Shown here one piece after another: positions 14,814-18,985 of a DNA stretch of 18,985 nucleotides. Source of the DNA: Bacteroidales bacterium (GTDB taxonomy: Bacteria > Bacteroidota > Bacteroidia > Bacteroidales > VadinHA17); NCBI GenBank assembly GCA_003162595.1, contig PMNJ01000242.1, positions 3,013-21,997 of the forward strand. Direction: 5' to 3'. Positions within the stretch are counted from its first letter, which is position 1, and each line of letters begins with the position of its first letter. Made by a program: the position numbers and the translations under genes. Under the pieces are notes generated by a model, which saw nothing but the letters and a program-made list of their open reading frames with translations, was not told the origin of the DNA and did not search any database.

Positions 14814-15281
14814 ATGAAACGAGTAGTTACTTTTTTACTGATAATAATAATGTTCCCGGTTATCAGATCATCAGCACAGAATACAAATCTGGAAAAGCTT
14901 AACAATTATAAAATCGGATTCTTCACCAAGAAACTGAATTTAACTTCAGAGGAGGCAGAAAAATTCTGGCCTGTATATAATGACTATCAGGGTCAAAGAA
15001 ACCTTATACAGGTGGAAAAACTGAAACTTAACAGGAACTTTAATCAAAATGAAAGTGCGCTTACTGATAAGCAACTGGAAGAAATGGGAGATAAATATGT
15101 TGATTGCCTGGTACAGGAGTCCAACCTTGCCGTTTCATTTCACAGGAAACTCAAGGGGGTTCTGCCTCCGGTAAAGGTAATATTATATTACCAGGCAGAA
15201 AATCAATATAAAATTCAACTTCTTAATGAGTTGCAGACTGTTAAGCAACAGCAAAGGGCAAGGCCGGGTCGTAATTTTTAA
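14814..15281 (+). CDS. Spy/CpxP-like secreted protein (LTxxQ-related)
   Basis: The 155-residue product, starting at the ATG at 14814, has a signal peptide (about 1-21, cleavage near SSA-Q) and a mainly helical mature part. The segment FFTKKLNLTSEEAEKFWPVY (37-56) is the pattern seen in Bacteroidota relatives of Spy/CpxP (LTxxQ) periplasmic chaperone-sensors. A charged helical middle (65-115) and a Gln/Arg-rich tail (QQQRARPGR) follow. An upstream in-frame ATG at 14781 would add 11 residues lying inside the previous gene and spoil the signal peptide, so I reject it. It begins 10 bases after the candidate anti-sigma gene. A role in sensing or buffering envelope or metal stress for the sigma cassette is inferred only from context and resemblance. 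Confidence 0.8.
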   Translation: MKRVVTFLLIIIMFPVIRSSAQNTNLEKLNNYKIGFFTKKLNLTSEEAEKFWPVYNDYQGQRNLIQVEKLKLNRNFNQNESALTDKQLEEMGDKYVDCLVQESNLAVSFHRKLKGVLPPVKVILYYQAENQYKIQLLNELQTVKQQQRARPGRNF

Positions 15282-15309
15282 GCCTGTGTTTGTCGCCTGA
15301 CCGAGGCTG

Positions 15310-16818
15310 TTAATGCTTGTCCTCCAAAATTTGCTTCCAGTTAAGTGTTCTAAGAAATTGAATTGATTTTTCAATTTCAGTATACATTACCTTATCATCA
15401 TTAATAAAAGGTACTTTTCCCCGGAAAGACTTTACAATATTTTCCAACAGCTTTGATGATCTAAGTGGCCTTCTGAATTCGAGCGCCTGAATAGAAGTAA
15501 ATAGTTCAATTGCCAGTATTTTTTCCAGGTTTTCAGCAACACGTAATAATTTCGTCGCCCCGTTCGCACCCATGCTTACGTGATCTTCCTGTTCATTTGA
15601 TGAAGGTATGGAATCGACCGAGGATGGTGTGCAAAGTTGCTTATTCTGGCTAACTATTGAGGCGGCAGTATACTGGGGTATCATAAAGCCACTGTTCAGC
15701 CCGGGGTTTGCCACAAGAAATTCAGGAAGGTCTCTTTGTCCTGCGATCAATCTGTAAACCCTTCTTTCTGAGATACTACCCAGCTCCGCAAGTGCAATAG
15801 CAAGATAGTCGAAAATAAGAGCAAGCGGCTGACCGTGGAAATTTCCTCCTGAAACAATCAGATCTTCTTCCGGAAATATTGTAGGATTATCGGTTACAGA
15901 GTTGATCTCCGTCAGCATTACTGATTTAGCATAGCTTATTGCATCTTTGCTTGCTCCATGTACCTGAGGAATGCACCGGAATGAGTATGGATCCTGTACA
16001 TGTGCTTTTTCGCGTGAAATGAGCTGGCTTCCCTCCAGCATCTTTCTAAAGGCCTTTGCTGTAGCAATCTGCCCTTTATGAGGTCTGATATTCTGCACAC
16101 ACCCGAAAAACGGATCAAGTCGGCCGTCGTACGCTTCCAGAGAGATGGCGGAAGTTATATCTGCAGATGCCGATAACCTTTCAGCCATCGCGATAATATA
16201 TACTCCATAAGAACTCATGAACTGTGTTCCATTCAGAAGAGCAAGACCCTCCTTTGATTGGAGTTCAACCGGAGACCAGCCAAATTTTTTAAGGATCACA
16301 GAGGCTTCTGATATCTTGCCTTTGTATTTCACCTCTCCCATACCAAGAAGAGGAAGGACAAGGTGTGCGAGAGGTGCAAGATCTCCTGATGCACCCAGAG
16401 AACCCTGTTCATAAACTACCGGGCTGATACCTTCATTGAAAAAATCTATCAACCTCTGAATGGTAGCAACCTGAACACCTGATTTTCCAAGACTCAGCGC
16501 ATTAATTTTCAGAAGCAGCATAAGTCTGACAATCTCCTCTTTTACAATTGCACCTGTACCACAGGCATGCGACTTTACCAGATTCTCCTGGAGTTTATTG
16601 AGCTGATCTTTGCTAATTGTTTTATTGTGAAGCGATCCAAAACCGGTTGTAATTCCATAAATGGGTGATGTATTATTTTCAAGTTTATGGTCGAGGTAGT
16701 TCCTGCAAAGAGTTATAAGTTTAATTGATTCTTTTGAAAGAGAAAGCTTAGTTTTATTATTAAGAATTTTTTCAATTTGCTCAAGATCAAGATTCTCAGG
16801 TGATATTTCAAATGTCAT
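15310..16818 (-). CDS. hutH: Histidine ammonia-lyase family protein (MIO enzyme)
   Basis: The family removes ammonia from histidine to give urocanate, the first step of histidine breakdown; close relatives act on tyrosine or phenylalanine. The 502-residue product has the autocatalytic Ala143-Ser144-Gly145 triad within LGASGDLAPLAHL that forms the MIO prosthetic group, the catalytic tyrosine Y54 in the IYGITTGFG block, ENLVKSHACGTG (78-89, with the His of the substrate-selectivity position) and the later blocks YTAASIVSQNK and SSNEQEDHVSMG. Length is typical of HutH. It starts 2 bases after the hisS stop and must be co-transcribed with it. No other hut genes (hutU, hutI, ftcD) are in the window, so a tyrosine ammonia-lyase-type role, as in aryl-polyene pigment pathways of this phylum, remains possible. 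The gene is convergent with the Spy-like gene, 28 bases apart. Confidence 0.88.
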   Translation of the reverse strand: MTFEISPENLDLEQIEKILNNKTKLSLSKESIKLITLCRNYLDHKLENNTSPIYGITTGFGSLHNKTISKDQLNKLQENLVKSHACGTGAIVKEEIVRLMLLLKINALSLGKSGVQVATIQRLIDFFNEGISPVVYEQGSLGASGDLAPLAHLVLPLLGMGEVKYKGKISEASVILKKFGWSPVELQSKEGLALLNGTQFMSSYGVYIIAMAERLSASADITSAISLEAYDGRLDPFFGCVQNIRPHKGQIATAKAFRKMLEGSQLISREKAHVQDPYSFRCIPQVHGASKDAISYAKSVMLTEINSVTDNPTIFPEEDLIVSGGNFHGQPLALIFDYLAIALAELGSISERRVYRLIAGQRDLPEFLVANPGLNSGFMIPQYTAASIVSQNKQLCTPSSVDSIPSSNEQEDHVSMGANGATKLLRVAENLEKILAIELFTSIQALEFRRPLRSSKLLENIVKSFRGKVPFINDDKVMYTEIEKSIQFLRTLNWKQILEDKH

Positions 16819-16820
16819 AA

Positions 16821-18239
16821 TTATAAGATTTTAAGATTAGGAGGTAAAGAATCTATCCCTTTTGTTTGTCTAATTTCATTCTCAACAAACTTCTTTAGTA
16901 CTTTCATTGAAATTTCTTTCTGTTCACCGGATGACATATTCTTAACTTTGATACAATTGTTATTTATCTCATTCTCACCTGCCATTAAAATAAATGGAAT
17001 TTTTTTTGAATCGGCGTAAGACAGTTGTTTTTTTAGTTTAGCCGGATCGGGAAACAATTCTGTTTTCACACCCATTTCATGCAGCTTATCAAGAATTTTA
17101 AGAGAATATTTTGTTTCATCCTCTCCGAAATTGACAATAAGAACATCAGTTGATGAACCTTTTAAATCATCAAAAAGATTTAACTGATTCATTACATCGT
17201 ATATCCTGTCGGCTCCGAAAGAAATTCCCACACCTGATACACCTTCCATACCAAAAACTCCTGTCAGATTATCATAACGTCCTCCACCACAAATGCTTCC
17301 GATGTTTACATCTTTTGATTTCACCTCAATTATGGCACCTGTATAATAATTTAGTCCACGGGCTAATGTAAGATCCAGTTCAATATCGCACGATAAGGAC
17401 CTGTTTCCAATATATGTAAAAAGTGTCTGCAATTCAGTTATGCCTTTTTTACCCACTTCAGATTCTGACAATAACCTATTCAGTGTACCAAGTTTGTCTG
17501 AAGTATTACCATTAAGCTGCAAAAAAGGTTGCAGATTTGATATTGCCTTCTCAGATAATCCCTTAGTGCTCAATTCAGAATTAACATTCTCAATTCCAAT
17601 TTTATCGAGCTTATCGATTGCTACAGTGATATCAATAATCCTGTCCGATTCCCCAATATAAGCTGCAATTCCTGCAAGTACTTTCCGGTTGTTAATTTTA
17701 ATGACCGTCGAAATTCTGAGTATTTTAAAGATATCATCTATGATTCTAATAAGCTCATATTCATTTAATATTGAATCGCTGCCGATAACATCCACATCGC
17801 ATTGGAAAAACTCACGGTACCTGCCCTTTTGTGGTCTGTCGGCTCTCCAAACCGGCTGTATCTGATATCTTTTAAATGGAAATACTATTTCTTCACGATG
17901 TTGCACTACATAGCGCGCAAATGGAACAGTAAGATCGTATCTTAACCCCTTTTCGCAAATCTTTGAAGATAGCTTACTATATTCGAGGGTAGTCATATCA
18001 TCATAGTTGAGCGATGACAGGAAATCACCAGAGTTAAGAATCCTGAATAAAAGTTTGTCGCCTTCGTCGCCATATTTTCCAAGAAGAGTTGTAATATTTT
18101 CCATTGCAGGAGTTTCAATGGGTTGATAGCCAAAGAGTCTGAAAACCTGCTTAATGTTCTCAAAGATATATTCGCGTTTCAGCATCTCCTTAGTGGAGAA
18201 ATCTCGTGTTCCTTTCGGGATGGATGGTTTGGAAGACAT
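16821..18239 (-). CDS. hisS: Histidyl-tRNA synthetase
   Basis: This class II synthetase charges tRNA-His. From the ATG at 18239 it has 472 residues. It starts SSKPSIPKGTRDFS, the usual HisRS opening. Class II motif 1 lies around 43-66; motif 2 is VWRADRPQKGRYREFFQCD (130-148); the histidine-binding signature is LARGLNYYTG (292-301); GGGRYDNL lies at 318-325; motif 3 is GVGISFGADRI (336-346). The anticodon-binding domain covers about 364-455. An in-frame ATG at 18329 would add 30 residues without homology, and these overlap the promoter-like sequence at 18257-18287, so I prefer 18239. It is somewhat longer than the ~425-residue enterobacterial enzyme. hutH follows after 2 bases. Confidence 0.96.
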   Translation of the reverse strand: MSSKPSIPKGTRDFSTKEMLKREYIFENIKQVFRLFGYQPIETPAMENITTLLGKYGDEGDKLLFRILNSGDFLSSLNYDDMTTLEYSKLSSKICEKGLRYDLTVPFARYVVQHREEIVFPFKRYQIQPVWRADRPQKGRYREFFQCDVDVIGSDSILNEYELIRIIDDIFKILRISTVIKINNRKVLAGIAAYIGESDRIIDITVAIDKLDKIGIENVNSELSTKGLSEKAISNLQPFLQLNGNTSDKLGTLNRLLSESEVGKKGITELQTLFTYIGNRSLSCDIELDLTLARGLNYYTGAIIEVKSKDVNIGSICGGGRYDNLTGVFGMEGVSGVGISFGADRIYDVMNQLNLFDDLKGSSTDVLIVNFGEDETKYSLKILDKLHEMGVKTELFPDPAKLKKQLSYADSKKIPFILMAGENEINNNCIKVKNMSSGEQKEISMKVLKKFVENEIRQTKGIDSLPPNLKIL

Positions 18240-18256
18240 AGTATCAAGATAAAAGA

Positions 18257-18287
18257 CAAAAGTATAAAAGATACTGATAATCTGAAA
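18257..18287 (-). promoter_or_regulatory. Bacteroidota-type promoter for hisS-hutH
   Basis: On the minus strand TTTC (18287-18284), 19 bases, TACTTTTG (18264-18257): a full -7 match and three of four -33 bases. Transcription would begin about 10 bases before the hisS ATG at 18239, which supports that start over the longer reading. Confidence 0.5.
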
Positions 18288-18312
18288 TAACTGAAACTGA
18301 CAATGAGATCTT

Positions 18313-18418
18313 TTAACCGCAAAGCACACAAAGAAGGCACAAAGGACACAAAGTCAAAACTATATAATATAAATCTTTGTGAACTTTAGTTTTAAACCTT
18401 TGTGAACTTTGTGGTTAA
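18313..18418. repeat. Large imperfect inverted repeat of CACAAAG motifs
   Basis: The left arm (18313-18353) begins TTAACCGCAAAG and repeats ACAAAG/GCACAAAG/ACACAAAG. The right arm (18375-18418) is close to its reverse complement, with CTTTGTGAACTTT twice and ending CTTTGTGGTTAA. The spacer of about 21 bases is AT-only or nearly so. It fills most of the 224-base gap between the polyphosphate kinase stop and hisS. It could fold into a long hairpin in RNA from either strand. Elements of the TTAACCACAAAG type are widespread in Bacteroidota intergenic DNA, in my recollection; their function is not known. Confidence 0.7.
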
Positions 18419-18463
18419 TGGATTTCGATTCCCAATAAAGTTCTAAAATATTGAATAGAGATT

Positions 18464-18985
18464 CTAGTATTTTTCAGGTACAAATGTCTGCTCAGTAACA
18501 GGCGGTCTCACATATGCTACATCGTGTTTCAACGGAGGCAGTTTTAACGGCTTTGGTGTAAGATCCTCGTAAGGTATGAGGGAAAGAAGATGGTTGATAC
18601 AGTTGAGTCTTGCTCGTTTTTTATCATCGGCCCGGACAACGTACCACGGTGACTGTTTGGTATCTGTGTAAGAGAACATTTTATCCTTAGCCATAGAATA
18701 CTCGACCCATTTATCACGCGATTCGATATCCATCGGACTTATCTTCCATCGTTTTGTAGGGTCTGTTATTCTATCCTGGAACCGTTTTTCCTGTTCATGG
18801 TCGCTGACTGAAAACCAATATTTTAAAAGAATTATTCCTGACCTGATAAGCATCTTTTCGAATTCCGGGCACGATCTGAGAAACTCCTCATATTCTTCAT
18901 TTGTACAGTAACCCATCACCTGTTCAACGCCAGCCCTGTTATACCAACTCCTGTCAAATAGAACAATCTCACCTCCTGCAGGCAA
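18464..18985 (-). CDS. ppk2: Polyphosphate kinase 2 (C-terminal part, cut by window edge)
   Basis: PPK2 enzymes transfer phosphate between polyphosphate and nucleotides. The visible 173-174 residues are the C-terminal part; the gene runs off the right edge. The sequence enters with a leucine codon in the block LPAGGEIVLFDRSWYNRAGV, which is internal in this family, so the TTG at the edge is not a start. It includes the Walker B region (DRSWYNR), the lid-like segment DPTKRWKISPMD and the conserved DKWVEYSMAKDKMF. The tail LIPYEDLTPKPLKLPP is typical of single-domain PPK2. The P loop lies outside the window. Substrate class (ADP or AMP, synthesis or use of polyphosphate) cannot be decided from this part. 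Confidence 0.93.
   Translation of the reverse strand: MPAGGEIVLFDRSWYNRAGVEQVMGYCTNEEYEEFLRSCPEFEKMLIRSGIILLKYWFSVSDHEQEKRFQDRITDPTKRWKISPMDIESRDKWVEYSMAKDKMFSYTDTKQSPWYVVRADDKKRARLNCINHLLSLIPYEDLTPKPLKLPPLKHDVAYVRPPVTEQTFVPEKY

Noticed and set aside
15281..15308. Terminator between the Spy-like gene and hutH (AGCCT...AGGCT)
   Set aside because: The stem has only 5 pairs, a loop of about 18 bases and no T-tract, so it is not convincing.
18240..18329. A 30-residue N-terminal extension of HisS from an ATG at 18329
   Set aside because: The extra residues have no resemblance to HisRS, the family start (SSKPSIPKGTRDFS) follows the ATG at 18239, and a promoter-like sequence at 18257-18287 would lie inside the extension.
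18313..18418. CRISPR-like repeats in the ppk2-hisS gap
   Set aside because: The CACAAAG units are too short and irregularly spaced, have no unique spacers, and form an inverted rather than a direct array; no cas gene is present.
18983..18985. TTG at the right edge as the start of the polyphosphate kinase 2 gene
   Set aside because: It encodes an internal leucine of a conserved PPK2 block, and the P loop that should precede it is missing, so the gene is cut by the window edge.

Overview
The window looks like a chromosomal segment from an AT-rich member of the phylum Bacteroidota, probably a Bacteroidales-like lineage. This rests on gliding/type IX secretion-associated genes (gldE, gldD), a type IX C-terminal sorting domain on a secreted peptidase, a surface-lipoprotein export signal of the Bacteroidota type, promoters resembling the TTTG-N19-TAnnTTTG consensus of that phylum, and a bacterial geranylgeranylglyceryl phosphate synthase of the kind found there. 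No tRNA, rRNA, CRISPR array, transposase or phage gene was seen.

Layout. Positions 73-3944 (+) hold a compact run: ssb, gldE, gldD, a 4'-phosphopantetheinyl transferase and a GGGP synthase, several with overlapping ends. It meets a convergent minus-strand block at a GC-rich palindrome (about 3947-3980). Positions 4087-8666 (-) hold a secreted PafA-like phosphatase homologue with unusual active-site residues and its own promoter, an M14 metallocarboxypeptidase exported by type IX secretion, and the translation-associated ATPase ychF, whose stop is 7 bases from the peptidase start. A pair of inverted GC-rich palindromes (8751-8872) separates these from a two-component system (8890-11506: TPR histidine kinase plus NarL/LuxR-type regulator with a 41-base overlap). 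Upstream lies a 654-residue predicted surface lipoprotein with a triplicated right-handed beta-helix unit, closed by a hairpin terminator.

Positions 13797-15281 (+) form a three-gene cassette: an ECF sigma factor, a single-pass membrane protein that is a candidate anti-sigma factor, and a Spy/CpxP-like secreted protein. It is convergent with a minus-strand pair, hisS followed after 2 bases by a histidine ammonia-lyase-family gene (hutH). The right edge contains the C-terminal part of a polyphosphate kinase 2 gene, separated from hisS by a large imperfect inverted repeat of CACAAAG motifs.

Most of the window is cell-envelope and housekeeping biology. The most unusual items are the PafA-like protein that has lost canonical metal-binding and substrate-binding residues, the two families of intergenic palindromic repeats, the ECF cassette, and the hisS-hutH pairing. 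I do not see a clearly new defence or mobile system.
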